Shown here piece by piece: positions 1 through 5,822 of a stretch of DNA of 11,736 nucleotides (positions are counted from its first letter, which is position 1; the number at the start of each line of letters is the position of its first letter). The DNA lies in contig HF990823.1 of the NCBI GenBank assembly GCA_000436255.1, forward strand, positions 67,458-79,193. Reading direction: 5' to 3'. The notes beneath the pieces are model-generated. The model saw only the letters and a program-made list of their open reading frames with translations. It did not search any database and had not been told where the DNA came from. Origin of the DNA: Clostridium sp. CAG:1193 (GTDB taxonomy: Bacteria; Bacillota_I; Bacilli_A; RF39; UBA660). The translations under genes and the position numbers were made by a program.

Positions 1-184
1 CGGCAGTTACAGTTAAATATCCTTTATCACATTCTATATTGATATCTTTCTTATCAAAGCCTGGAATATCCATTTCAATATGATAATCACCATCTTTTTC
101 ATAAATATCACATTTCATATTATTAGTTGATTCGAAATCATCAAAAACGTCATCTAAATAAAATTTTCTTGGGATTAAATTCAT
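1..184 (-). CDS. Hsp20/alpha-crystallin small heat-shock protein (N-terminal part, cut by window edge)
   Basis: Small heat-shock proteins are ATP-independent holdases that bind unfolding proteins in the cytoplasm. Only the first 61 codons are in the window. The protein starts MNLIPRKFYLDDVFDDF, followed by the opening of the alpha-crystallin domain: MKCDIYEKDGDYHIEMDIPGF, then KKDINIECDKGYLTVTA, the usual 'D-(I/V)-x-E-x-x-x-(Y)-x-(I/V)-x-x-D-(I/L)-P-G-(F/V)-x-K-x-D-I' pattern. The ATG at 184 is chosen because AAAGGAAG lies 8 or so bases upstream and the earlier ATG at 189 runs straight into a TGA. The gene has a perfect sigma-A promoter inside a CIRCE operator, so HrcA repression and heat induction are expected. 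The family call is firm; the C-terminal half is not visible. Confidence 0.93.
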   Translation of the reverse strand, partial: MNLIPRKFYLDDVFDDFESTNNMKCDIYEKDGDYHIEMDIPGFDKKDINIECDKGYLTVTA

Positions 185-210
185 ATCATCCACTTCCTTT
201 CACAATTATA

Positions 211-238
211 ATTATACTCATATTTTAGCACTTGTCAA
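211..238 (-). promoter_or_regulatory. sigma-A promoter of the hsp20 gene
   Basis: On the minus strand there is a consensus -35 TTGACA (238-233), a 16-base spacer and a consensus -10 TATAAT (216-211). A second TATAAT overlaps downstream at 210-205. The -35 box lies inside the spacer of the CIRCE element, so HrcA bound there would block RNA polymerase directly. Predicted leader is about 20 bases. Confidence 0.85.
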
Positions 239-253
239 TAGAAAGTGCTAAAA
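223..253. promoter_or_regulatory. CIRCE operator (HrcA binding site)
   Basis: A perfect inverted repeat, TTAGCACTT (225-233), a 9-base spacer, then AAGTGCTAA (243-251). It extends to 11-base arms, 223-233 and 243-253. This is the CIRCE consensus TTAGCACTC-N9-GAGTGCTAA with the innermost C/G pair changed symmetrically to T/A. CIRCE is the operator of HrcA, the repressor of groESL and dnaK operons in Bacillota. Here it overlaps the promoter of an hsp20 gene. The opposite gene (mscS, +) starts about 300 bases away, so only hsp20 is an obvious target. Confidence 0.93.
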
Positions 254-302
254 AAATTTAAAATACATTATTATTTTATGTTTTATTTAAAAATATATAC
301 AA

Positions 303-324
303 AAAATCATCAAATGATGATTTT
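303..324 (-). terminator. Intrinsic terminator downstream of the rubrerythrin relic
   Basis: Nine-base stem AAAATCATC (303-311) / GATGATTTT (316-324) with loop AAAT. On the minus strand the hairpin runs into a T tract (TTTTTTG). It lies 35 bases past the end of the rubrerythrin remnant and has the spacing expected of that gene's old terminator. It still separates the remnant from hsp20. Confidence 0.6.
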
Positions 325-358
325 AATAATTATTTAATTTTAATTGAAAATATGACTT

Positions 359-505
359 TCAATGCGCACAATTTTCCATATGAACATGTCCACAATTTCT
401 GCATATCCATATTTTTTTAGCACATGAAGCATAGTTAGTATTTTTATTTCTTGCTATACTTTCTTAACTAAATGCATTCATTAATTTTTTTGCAATAGTT
501 TTTGA
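359..505 (-). pseudogene. Rubrerythrin remnant with internal deletion and stop codons
   Basis: Rubrerythrins are non-haem di-iron peroxide reductases with a C-terminal rubredoxin domain. Reading the minus strand in one frame gives SKTIAKKLMNAFS, then TAA (466-464), then ESIARNKNTNYASCAKK, then directly IWICRNCGHVH and MENCAH, then TGA (361-359). The first part matches the rubrerythrin N-terminus (typically '..SKTEKNLMNAFAGESQARNKYTYFASVAKK', remembered in outline). The second part matches the rubredoxin knuckle (W-x-C-R-N-C-G-H-x-H). Roughly the whole middle of the four-helix bundle is missing between them, the second Cys pair is reduced to one Cys, and no start codon or SD precedes it. It is therefore a relic, not a small gene. 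The 255-558 gap otherwise holds only the hsp20 and mscS control regions. Confidence 0.8.
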
Positions 506-515
506 TTATATTTAA

Positions 516-544
516 TTGAATAGTATTTAATTATTTTATATAAT
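516..544 (+). promoter_or_regulatory. Candidate promoter of mscS
   Basis: TTGAAT (516-521), 17-base spacer, TATAAT (539-544). The -10 ends 6 bases before the SD GAGGTGAT (551-558), so the predicted leader is about 10 bases. The hexamers are good, but the surrounding DNA is almost all A/T, which makes chance matches easy. The same -10-to-start distance recurs at other genes in this window, which raises confidence. Confidence 0.5.
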
Positions 545-561
545 TAGTTTGAGGTGATATG

Positions 562-1365
562 ATGGAAAAATTTTTTGATAATTTAGTTAATATGTGTACA
601 AAAGCTGGTATAAAATTAATTGTATTTATATTAATATTAGTAATTGGCTTTAAAGCTATTAAATGGATTACTAAAGTAATACAAAATGGGAAATTATCTA
701 ATAAACTTGATAAAAGTGTAGAAACATTTTTATTAAGTGGAATAAGTCTTATTCTTAAAATTGTACTTATAATGACATCTCTTAATTATATAGGTGTACC
801 TATGACATCTATGATTGCACTTATTAGTACATTTGGTCTTGCACTAGGACTTGCTCTTCAAGGTGGATTATCTAATATTGCTGGCGGGCTTATGATTCTT
901 ATATTTAAACCTTTTAAAGTGGGAGATTATATAGATACTCATACTGATAGTGGTACTGTTGTTGATATTAATATATTCTATACAGTATTGTTAACCCCAG
1001 ATAACAAAGAAATTTCTTTACCTAATGGTTCATTATCCAATTCTAATATTATAAATTACTCAGCAAAGAAAAAAAGAAGAATTGATTTAAAATATACAGT
1101 TAGTTATGAATGTGATATAGATAAAGTTAAAAAAGTCATTAATAAAGTGCTTGATAATGAGGCCCTTATTTTAAAGGATGAAGATACGTTTGTTAGATTG
1201 GGCGAACATGCAGATAGTGCTTTAGTGTTTTATGTAAGAGTATGGGCTTTATCTAAAGATTACTGGGATGTATACTTTAATCTAAATGAAAATATAAAAC
1301 GAGAATTTGATAAAAATAATATCGAAATTCCTTATCCACAAATTGATGTACACATTAAAAAATAG
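562..1365 (+). CDS. mscS: MscS-family small-conductance mechanosensitive channel
   Basis: Opens under membrane tension to release solutes during hypo-osmotic shock; acts as a heptamer in the cytoplasmic membrane. Predicted 267 aa, close to the 286 of E. coli MscS. Membrane segments lie near residues 15-37, 53-76 and 81-112. The pore-lining third helix has the family's Gly/Ala packing pattern: FGLALGLALQGGLSNIAGGL (91-110), followed by the beta-domain opening FKPFKVGDYI (115-124) and PNGSLSNSNIINYS (154-167). A soluble alpha/beta domain completes the C-terminus, ending IEIPYPQIDVHIKK, typical of the family. Two ATGs are in tandem (559 and 562). The second is chosen because SD GAGGTGAT ends at 558, leaving 3 bases, the spacing seen at other genes here. 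It is the only large plus-strand gene and is a single-gene unit ending in a shared terminator. Confidence 0.95.
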   Translation: MEKFFDNLVNMCTKAGIKLIVFILILVIGFKAIKWITKVIQNGKLSNKLDKSVETFLLSGISLILKIVLIMTSLNYIGVPMTSMIALISTFGLALGLALQGGLSNIAGGLMILIFKPFKVGDYIDTHTDSGTVVDINIFYTVLLTPDNKEISLPNGSLSNSNIINYSAKKKRRIDLKYTVSYECDIDKVKKVINKVLDNEALILKDEDTFVRLGEHADSALVFYVRVWALSKDYWDVYFNLNENIKREFDKNNIEIPYPQIDVHIKK

Positions 1366-1384
1366 TCGTTATGACTATTTTTTT
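1357..1384. terminator. Bidirectional terminator between mscS and the TIR gene
   Basis: Eleven-base stem AAAAAATAGTC (1357-1367) / GACTATTTTTT (1373-1383) with loop GTTAT. T runs follow on both strands. The mscS stop TAG (1363-1365) is inside the left arm and the TAA of the converging TIR gene (1385-1383) closes the right arm, so one hairpin ends both genes with no 3' UTR between them. Confidence 0.9.
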
Positions 1385-1874
1385 AATAATAACGTCTTAT
1401 ATCAAGTGCGTCATCTATCCACTCATTTATATGTTCATATATACAATTTAATGGATCATTTTCATCTGGATTGTAACATTTAATTACATCTCTTAAATTC
1501 TTTCCATCCCTATTCATTGTAAATTTTAAAAATGGATTTTTGCCCTTTAAGCATTTCCCTGTTACTTTATCATCTATATTATGTATATATATTCCAAGAA
1601 GTCCCTTTCCTTCGTTCCAAGATTTTTCTATTTCATAATTAATCCACTTTCTATCATCAGTATCGCTTCCTATAAATACCACTACTACACTAGCTTCTCT
1701 CATATGATCATCTATCCATTTTTTAATAGAAGAATCTCCTTGCCTACATATTTCATTCCACTCTTCTTTAGATGCAGGTTTAATATCATAAACAACTCCC
1801 ATATCTCTTATTTCATTTACCCTATTCTCATCTTTTTCATAATTGTAACTAAAATAAATTTTTTTCTTTGCCAT
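1383..1874 (-). CDS. TIR-like domain protein (DUF1863/ThsB-like)
   Basis: About 163 aa, a single TIR-like domain of the PF08937 (ThsB/MTH538) type. What is seen: first strand KKKIYFSYNYEKDENRV (3-19); central EEWNEICRQGDSSIKKWIDD (37-56); strand ASVVVVFIGSDT (61-72); then RKWINYEIEKSWNEGKGLLG (75-94), where Glu81 in the W-x-x-Y-E motif matches the position of the TIR catalytic glutamate; then IYIHNI and GKNPF. In Thoeris, ThsB senses phage and makes a cyclic ADP-ribose-type signal that activates ThsA. No ThsA (SIR2 or Macro-SLOG) is in the window, so immunity is inference only. The start is taken at 1874: SD GGAGGAG (1884-1878) would be swallowed by the longer frame beginning at 1886. Preceded by its own extended -10 promoter. 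Confidence 0.85.
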   Translation of the reverse strand: MAKKKIYFSYNYEKDENRVNEIRDMGVVYDIKPASKEEWNEICRQGDSSIKKWIDDHMREASVVVVFIGSDTDDRKWINYEIEKSWNEGKGLLGIYIHNIDDKVTGKCLKGKNPFLKFTMNRDGKNLRDVIKCYNPDENDPLNCIYEHINEWIDDALDIRRYY

Positions 1875-1893
1875 AAACTCCTCCATTGTTTAT

Positions 1894-1902
1894 ATAATAA
1901 CA
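1894..1902 (-). promoter_or_regulatory. Extended -10 promoter of the TIR gene
   Basis: Minus-strand TGTTATTAT: TG motif, one base, then TATTAT (1899-1894), 5 of 6 matches to TATAAT. No convincing -35. It ends 19 bases before the ATG at 1874 and 9 before the SD. Confidence 0.45.
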
Positions 1903-1912
1903 CATATAAAAA

Positions 1913-1934
1913 GTAATGAATATAATTACATTAC
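1913..1934 (-). terminator. Weak intrinsic terminator after the 145-aa helical protein
   Basis: Six-base stem GTAATG (1913-1918) / CATTAC (1929-1934), 10-base loop, with five T residues following on the minus strand. The stem is short and AT-rich, so it may leak and allow readthrough into the TIR gene. Confidence 0.4.
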
Positions 1935-1956
1935 CTTCTTGTCATTTATTAACATA

Positions 1957-2394
1957 TTATAAATATTTTTTTAATCTTTCTATTTCTTCTTGCTGAAATT
2001 TTTTATATTGTTTGCCTAATTTTAATATTGATTTATCTAAAGAATCATTATAATTATCAATCTTACTTGTTATATCAACTACACCCATAGTTAATCCTTG
2101 TGTAAGCATACGTGCGATACTTGAATCACTATTATCTTTAAGCATATCCATTTTAATACCAACAGTAGCAGATACTTTGGCTAATAAGTTATTATTTTTA
2201 GCTTCTACTTTAGTCTTTTTAATTAATTTTTTTACTTCTTTATAATATTTTTCATATTCTTTAAGTTCTTCACTAATTAATTTTTTTATCTTATTTTCTG
2301 TATCATTAATAGATGAAAGTAATTTTGTTAAACTAAATACGCCCATTTCAATATTTTGATACATATATTCTAAAAATTCTGTATTTACATTCAT
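1957..2394 (-). CDS. Small all-helical protein of unknown function (145 aa)
   Basis: I do not recognise a named family with confidence. The protein has no signal peptide, membrane span or cysteine and is built of long amphipathic helices rich in Lys and Glu: EFLEYMYQNIEMGVFSLTKL (6-25), a charged helix about 30-65, then NNNLLAKVSATVGIKMDML, a conserved-looking SSIARMLTQGLTMGVVDITS, and a C-terminal helix FQQEEIERLKKYL. The layout of four helices and the 'MLTQGLTMGVVDI' stretch resemble short ferritin-like-fold proteins common in gut Bacillota, but I see no clear E-x-x-H iron ligands. SD AAAGGGTG precedes the ATG. It lies between the glyA terminator and the TIR gene (70-base gap). Its own promoter is not obvious, so it may depend on leakage from glyA. 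Confidence 0.75.
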   Translation of the reverse strand: MNVNTEFLEYMYQNIEMGVFSLTKLLSSINDTENKIKKLISEELKEYEKYYKEVKKLIKKTKVEAKNNNLLAKVSATVGIKMDMLKDNSDSSIARMLTQGLTMGVVDITSKIDNYNDSLDKSILKLGKQYKKFQQEEIERLKKYL

Positions 2395-2434
2395 AATAAC
2401 ACCCTTTCGTTATTATTATGTATTATTTTAAAAA

Positions 2435-2456
2435 AAATATTCACGAATGAATATTT
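2435..2456 (-). terminator. Intrinsic terminator of glyA
   Basis: Nine-base stem AAATATTCA / TGAATATTT (arms 2435-2443 and 2448-2456). On the minus strand the loop is the stable tetraloop TTCG, and a run of about nine T residues follows. The glyA stop TAA (2457-2455) lies in the first arm. Confidence 0.9.
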
Positions 2457-3675
2457 AATTATATAAAGGATACTTATCAGTTATTTTTTTTACCTCACTC
2501 TTTAGATTTAAAAGTAGAGCCTCATCATCTTTATTTTTTAAAGCCTTACTAATTATTTTACCGATTAAACTGAAATCTTCTTCGTTTAATCCTCTTGTAG
2601 TCATAGCAGGTGTACCTAATCTTATTCCACTTGTTATCATAGGTGATAATGTTTCGTTTGGTATAGTGTTTTTATTACATGTAATATTTATACTTTCAAG
2701 CACACTTTCTGCTTCTTTACCTGTTACTCCTATACTTTTTACATCAACAAGCATTAAATGATTATCTGTACCATTACTTATTATTTTAAATCCTTCTTCT
2801 TGTAAAGTTTTGCATAAAGCCTTAGCATTTTTTACTACATTATTCATATATTCTTTAAATTCTGGTTGTAAAGCTTCATAAAAACATTCTGCTTTTGCTG
2901 CAATAACATGCATTAAAGGCCCACCTTGAATTCCCGGAAATATTATTTTATTAATTTTTTTAATAATTTCTTCATTATTAGTAAGTATCATTCCACCTCT
3001 TGGGCCTCGCAATGTTTTATGCGTAGTTGTAGTTATAACATCGGCATAAGGCATTGGAGATGGATGAATACCCGTTGCCACAAGCCCTGCTATATGTGCC
3101 ATATCTACCATTAAATATGCTCCACATTTATCTGCAATACTTCTAAATTTTTTAAAATCTATTATTCTTGAATATGCGCTTGCACCCGCAATAATCATTT
3201 TTGGTTTTTCTTTCATTGCAAGCTTTTCTATTTCATCATAATCAATTTCTTCAGTTTCTAAATTTACATCATATGAAATTATATTATATTCTAAACCACT
3301 AAAATTAATTGGGTGACCATGAGTTAAATGTCCTCCATGATTTAAATTCATACCCATTACTTTATCCCCAATATTTAGTAATGCTTTATATACAGCCATG
3401 TTTGCAGCACTTCCACTATGAGGTTGAACGTTTGCATACTTTGCATTAAATAATTCACATGCATATTTAATTGCTAAATCTTCTATTTCATCAACGTACA
3501 TACATCCACCATAATATCTTTTATGTGGATAACCTTCTGCGTATTTGTTTGTAAGAACACTGCCTTGTAAACTTAAAATATCTTTAGATACAAAGTTTTC
3601 AGATGCGATTAGTTCAATGTTATTTTGTTGTCTTAATAATTCTTTTTCAACACTTTCTTTTATTAGTTTATCCAT
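2455..3675 (-). CDS. glyA: Serine hydroxymethyltransferase
   Basis: PLP enzyme that converts serine and tetrahydrofolate to glycine and 5,10-methylene-THF, the main source of one-carbon units; cytoplasmic. 406 aa, normal length. Hallmarks in order: NIELIASENFVS (19-30), NKYAEGYPHKRYYGG (43-57), QPHSGSAAN (84-92), HGGHLTHG (113-120), VDMAHIAGLVATG (190-202) with Asp191 and His194 around the cofactor, and TTTTHKTLRGPRGG (215-228) with Lys220 as the Schiff-base lysine. The C-terminal domain carries SGIRLGTPAMTTRG, including the substrate-carboxylate arginine. ATG at 3675 with SD GAGGTGG six bases upstream. A single-gene unit: terminators flank it on both sides and an extended -10 lies just upstream. 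No glycine riboswitch or T-box fits in the 39-base leader gap. Confidence 0.98.
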   Translation of the reverse strand: MDKLIKESVEKELLRQQNNIELIASENFVSKDILSLQGSVLTNKYAEGYPHKRYYGGCMYVDEIEDLAIKYACELFNAKYANVQPHSGSAANMAVYKALLNIGDKVMGMNLNHGGHLTHGHPINFSGLEYNIISYDVNLETEEIDYDEIEKLAMKEKPKMIIAGASAYSRIIDFKKFRSIADKCGAYLMVDMAHIAGLVATGIHPSPMPYADVITTTTHKTLRGPRGGMILTNNEEIIKKINKIIFPGIQGGPLMHVIAAKAECFYEALQPEFKEYMNNVVKNAKALCKTLQEEGFKIISNGTDNHLMLVDVKSIGVTGKEAESVLESINITCNKNTIPNETLSPMITSGIRLGTPAMTTRGLNEEDFSLIGKIISKALKNKDDEALLLNLKSEVKKITDKYPLYN

Positions 3676-3693
3676 TTTACCACCTCTAAAAAA

Positions 3694-3702
3694 ATTATAA
3701 CA
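3694..3702 (-). promoter_or_regulatory. Extended -10 promoter of glyA
   Basis: Minus-strand TGTTATAAT (TATAAT at 3699-3694), with no good -35 match. It begins right at the T tract of the preceding terminator and ends 18 bases before the glyA ATG, 7 before its SD. Confidence 0.6.
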
Positions 3703-3705
3703 AAA

Positions 3706-3730
3706 AAATAGTCATTATTCTAGACTATTT
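3706..3730 (-). terminator. Intrinsic terminator of the SDR-ynbB operon
   Basis: Eight-base stem AAATAGTC / GACTATTT (arms 3706-3713 and 3723-3730), 9-base loop, then seven T residues on the minus strand. The stop codon TAA (3717-3715) is in the loop. The stem sequence is the same as the core of the mscS terminator. Confidence 0.85.
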
Positions 3731-4968
3731 AATTTATTAATTGCATTCATTACTGCAATTTTGCCATATTCATAAGATAGTGCCCCTTGTTGATATGCAA
3801 TAAAAGGATTTCTAAGTGGTCCATCACAAGATATTTCTATTGACGATCCTTGCGTAAATGAACCTGAGGCCATAATTATTTGATCTATATATCCTGGCAT
3901 CTCTGATGGGATAGGTACTACATTTGAATCAATTGCAGATGCTCCTTGAATACCTTCGCAGTATTTGATAAGTTTATTTCTATCATTAAATATTATATTT
4001 TGTACTATATCTACTCTTTCATCATTCCACTTTGGGCTTACTAAATATCCAAGTCTCTCCATAATAGCACTTGTATATATTGCCGTTTTAACTGCATTTT
4101 TAACAATCATGGGTGCTAAATAAAGCCCTAAAAGTAATGATTTATTAAATCCAAGAGTAGGTCCAACTTCTTTTCCTTCACCAGGTACATTAAGTCTTTC
4201 TGCACAAAGATTAATTAAATCTTTTCTACCGCAAATATATCCACCATTAGATGCAATTCCACCACCTAAATTTTTTATAAGAGAACCAACCACTAAATCT
4301 GCTCCTACCTCACTCGGTTCTTTTTTAGATACAAATTCACAATAACAGTTATCGATCATAACTATTGTATCGTTAGATACACTTTTTATTAATTTTATTA
4401 CTTTTTCTACTTTATCTATACTTATACTTTCTCTTGTTGAATATCCTTTACTTCTTTGTATTTCAATCATTTTTACAAATTTTTCTTTTAATCTCTTTTC
4501 TATTTGTTCATAATCAAAATCATCATTAATTAAATCTATCTGTTCATAATTTATACCAAAAGATTTTAAAGAACTATTATTATCCTTTATTCCAATTACT
4601 TCATCTAGTGTATCATAAGGTTTACCTGATATACTTAAAAGAGTATCATTAGGTCTTAATACACCAAAAAAAGCAGTTGTTAGAGCGTGTGTTCCAGATA
4701 TAATTTGTACTCTTACAAGAGCATCCTCACATTTAAATATATCACTATAAACACTTTCTATTGCAGATCTTCCTAAATCATTATATCCATAACCTGTTGT
4801 AGAATTAAAATGACACTCTGACACACAGTTCTTATGGAATGCACTTAATACTTTTAAAGTATTATATTCACATATTTCATCAATCTCTTTAAATCTTTCA
4901 CTTATTAAATTTTCACATTCTCTACTCTTTTTTAAAATATTATCATCAATATTAAATTCATTATACAT
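3715..4968 (-). CDS. ynbB: PLP-dependent lyase of the YnbB / 'aluminium resistance' (Met_gamma_lyase, PF06838) family
   Basis: Fold-type I PLP enzyme related to cystathionine/methionine gamma-lyases; the true substrate is not known for the family. About 417 aa, matching B. subtilis YnbB in size. Features (numbered from the longest frame, which adds five residues): FNSTTGYGYNDLGR (59-72), QIISGTHALTTAFFGVLRP (93-111) in the cofactor region, VMIDNCYCEF (208-217) with the PLP-ring Asp211, and GSLIKNLGGGIASNGGYICG (233-252) with Lys237 as the likely Schiff-base lysine; then a typical VGPTLGFNKSLLLGLYLAP. Start chosen at ATG 4968, one base after the SDR stop, because SD GGTGAA lies 4 bases upstream inside the last SDR codons; TTG 4983 and ATG 4980 have no SD. 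Translationally coupled second gene of the operon. Confidence 0.93.
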   Translation of the reverse strand: MYNEFNIDDNILKKSRECENLISERFKEIDEICEYNTLKVLSAFHKNCVSECHFNSTTGYGYNDLGRSAIESVYSDIFKCEDALVRVQIISGTHALTTAFFGVLRPNDTLLSISGKPYDTLDEVIGIKDNNSSLKSFGINYEQIDLINDDFDYEQIEKRLKEKFVKMIEIQRSKGYSTRESISIDKVEKVIKLIKSVSNDTIVMIDNCYCEFVSKKEPSEVGADLVVGSLIKNLGGGIASNGGYICGRKDLINLCAERLNVPGEGKEVGPTLGFNKSLLLGLYLAPMIVKNAVKTAIYTSAIMERLGYLVSPKWNDERVDIVQNIIFNDRNKLIKYCEGIQGASAIDSNVVPIPSEMPGYIDQIIMASGSFTQGSSIEISCDGPLRNPFIAYQQGALSYEYGKIAVMNAINKLNSLE

Positions 4969-4969
4969 A

Positions 4970-5677
4970 TTATTCACCATCAATTCTTACTAAACTACCT
5001 GTTTTTATATTTTCATTTATTACAACTTCATATACTTTATTTGCAACTTCATCACTAGATAATAACCTTTTTTGGCCAATCCTTTTAAGTTCACTACTTA
5101 AAAATATAGGATCCATTTCATCTACACTTGGTGTACTAGTCCAATTAGGTAATACCGCACAAACTTTAATATTTGTAAACTTACTAGATAAAATTTTAGT
5201 CATTACGTTAATCCCTGCTTTAGAAGCACAATAATCAATACTTATATCATTATAAGTATCAACTGAATCAGTTGAAGATATATTTATTATAGTCTTTGGA
5301 TTTAATTTTTCAAGTGCATATTTAGTTACAAGAAAAGTTCCAACTAAATTTACTTCAAGCACCTTCATAAATTCATCTTTAGTCTTTGAAAATATATCAT
5401 TATCAAGTGCACATCCTGCATTATTAACAAGAACATCAAGAATCATATATTTAGATTTAACCATATTAATCATTTCAATTATTTCTTTTTCATTACTTAT
5501 ATCGCACTTAATAATATCAGCGTTAACTTTATATGTAGATTCTACATATTCTTTTAATTCTAAAGCACTTTTATAATCATTATTATAATTAATAATTACA
5601 TCATACTTATTTTTAGCAAATTCTTTTATTATAGAGCTACCTATACCTTTACTACTACCAGTTACTAAAACTACCAT
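4970..5677 (-). CDS. SDR-family NAD(P)-dependent oxidoreductase (FabG-like)
   Basis: Classical short-chain dehydrogenase/reductase, 235 aa, soluble. Dinucleotide-binding TGSSKGIG (6-13), adenine-pocket CDIS (58-61), NNAG (85-88), Asn110 in EVNLVGTF, catalytic Ser135 in NISST, and catalytic Y149-x-x-x-K153 in YCASKAG. It ends in TGSLVRIDGE, the usual 'TG-x-x-(I/V)-x-(V/I)-DGG' tail with the last Gly replaced by Glu. It looks like a 3-oxoacyl-ACP reductase, but no fatty-acid genes are nearby, so the substrate is open. ATG 5677 is chosen because GGTGAT (5686-5681) sits 3 bases ahead; the GTG at 5689 would put the SD inside the gene. First gene of a two-gene operon; pairing with the PLP lyase suggests reduction of a keto acid or aldehyde linked to amino acid breakdown (inference). 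Confidence 0.93.
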   Translation of the reverse strand: MVVLVTGSSKGIGSSIIKEFAKNKYDVIINYNNDYKSALELKEYVESTYKVNADIIKCDISNEKEIIEMINMVKSKYMILDVLVNNAGCALDNDIFSKTKDEFMKVLEVNLVGTFLVTKYALEKLNPKTIINISSTDSVDTYNDISIDYCASKAGINVMTKILSSKFTNIKVCAVLPNWTSTPSVDEMDPIFLSSELKRIGQKRLLSSDEVANKVYEVVINENIKTGSLVRIDGE

Positions 5678-5693
5678 ATTATCACCCACATCA

Positions 5694-5779
5694 ACTATAA
5701 TTCATTCATATTAAGATTAAAATCACAATCCATATTTAAAATACATTCGTATGGTAACATGTGTGATTACACGTGTCAA
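5694..5779 (-). promoter_or_regulatory. Candidate promoters and operator-like dyad upstream of the SDR-ynbB operon
   Basis: Two possible promoters on the minus strand. The upstream one has a consensus -35 TTGACA (5779-5774), 17-base spacer and weak -10 TACCAT (5756-5751). The near one is TATAGT (5699-5694), ending 16 bases before the ATG, the distance seen at neighbouring genes. In the spacer of the upstream promoter lies a dyad, on the plus strand ACATGTGT-GATT-ACACGTGT (5758-5777), with a single mismatch pair. Its position between -35 and -10 fits a repressor site, but I cannot assign a regulator. Confidence 0.4.
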
Positions 5780-5811
5780 TACAAATAAATATAATCTTAA
5801 TTATTTATTTG
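5710..5811. repeat. Nested inverted repeats in the helicase-SDR intergenic region
   Basis: Three perfect pairings overlap here. ATTAAGATTA (5710-5719) pairs with TAATCTTAAT (5792-5801), 72 bases apart. AATCACA (5721-5727) pairs with TGTGATT (5762-5768) inside it. CAAATAAATA (5782-5791) pairs with TATTTATTTG (5802-5811), with the right arm of the first repeat in its loop. A further short hairpin, TTATTTG/CAAATAA, overlaps the helicase end. The arrangement could be alternative RNA folds in readthrough transcripts from the helicase, or simply AT-rich chance. Confidence 0.5.
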
Positions 5812-5822
5812 CACCAAATAAT

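Noticed and set aside
359..464. Alternative genetic code (TGA as Trp) or stop readthrough in the rubrerythrin frame
   Set aside because: All other genes use TGG for Trp, gtrA ends in TGA within an ATGA overlap, and the interrupting codon here is TAA.
359..505. Expressed small rubredoxin-like protein
   Set aside because: Only one CxxC knuckle is complete, a stop interrupts the frame, and no start codon with an SD is seen, so a decayed rubrerythrin fits better.
1581..1916. Open frame on the plus strand opposite the TIR gene
   Set aside because: It is antisense to a clear domain-bearing gene, has no SD and reads as low-complexity Ile/Phe/Tyr/Ser, as expected from the complement of AT-rich coding DNA. 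The same holds for plus-strand frames inside glyA (2926-3114) and the helicase (6721-7035, 7549-7830).
1383..2394. Complete Thoeris system
   Set aside because: The TIR protein is ThsB-like, but the neighbour has neither SIR2 nor Macro/SLOG features, so it is not ThsA.
3676..3714. Glycine riboswitch, T-box or folate-type riboswitch before glyA
   Set aside because: Only 39 bases separate the genes and these are filled by a terminator, an extended -10 and the SD.
5695..5745. Short upstream reading frames (MYFKYGL and MNEL) before the SDR gene acting as leader peptides
   Set aside because: Neither has an SD, and codon content shows no regulatory run of a single amino acid.
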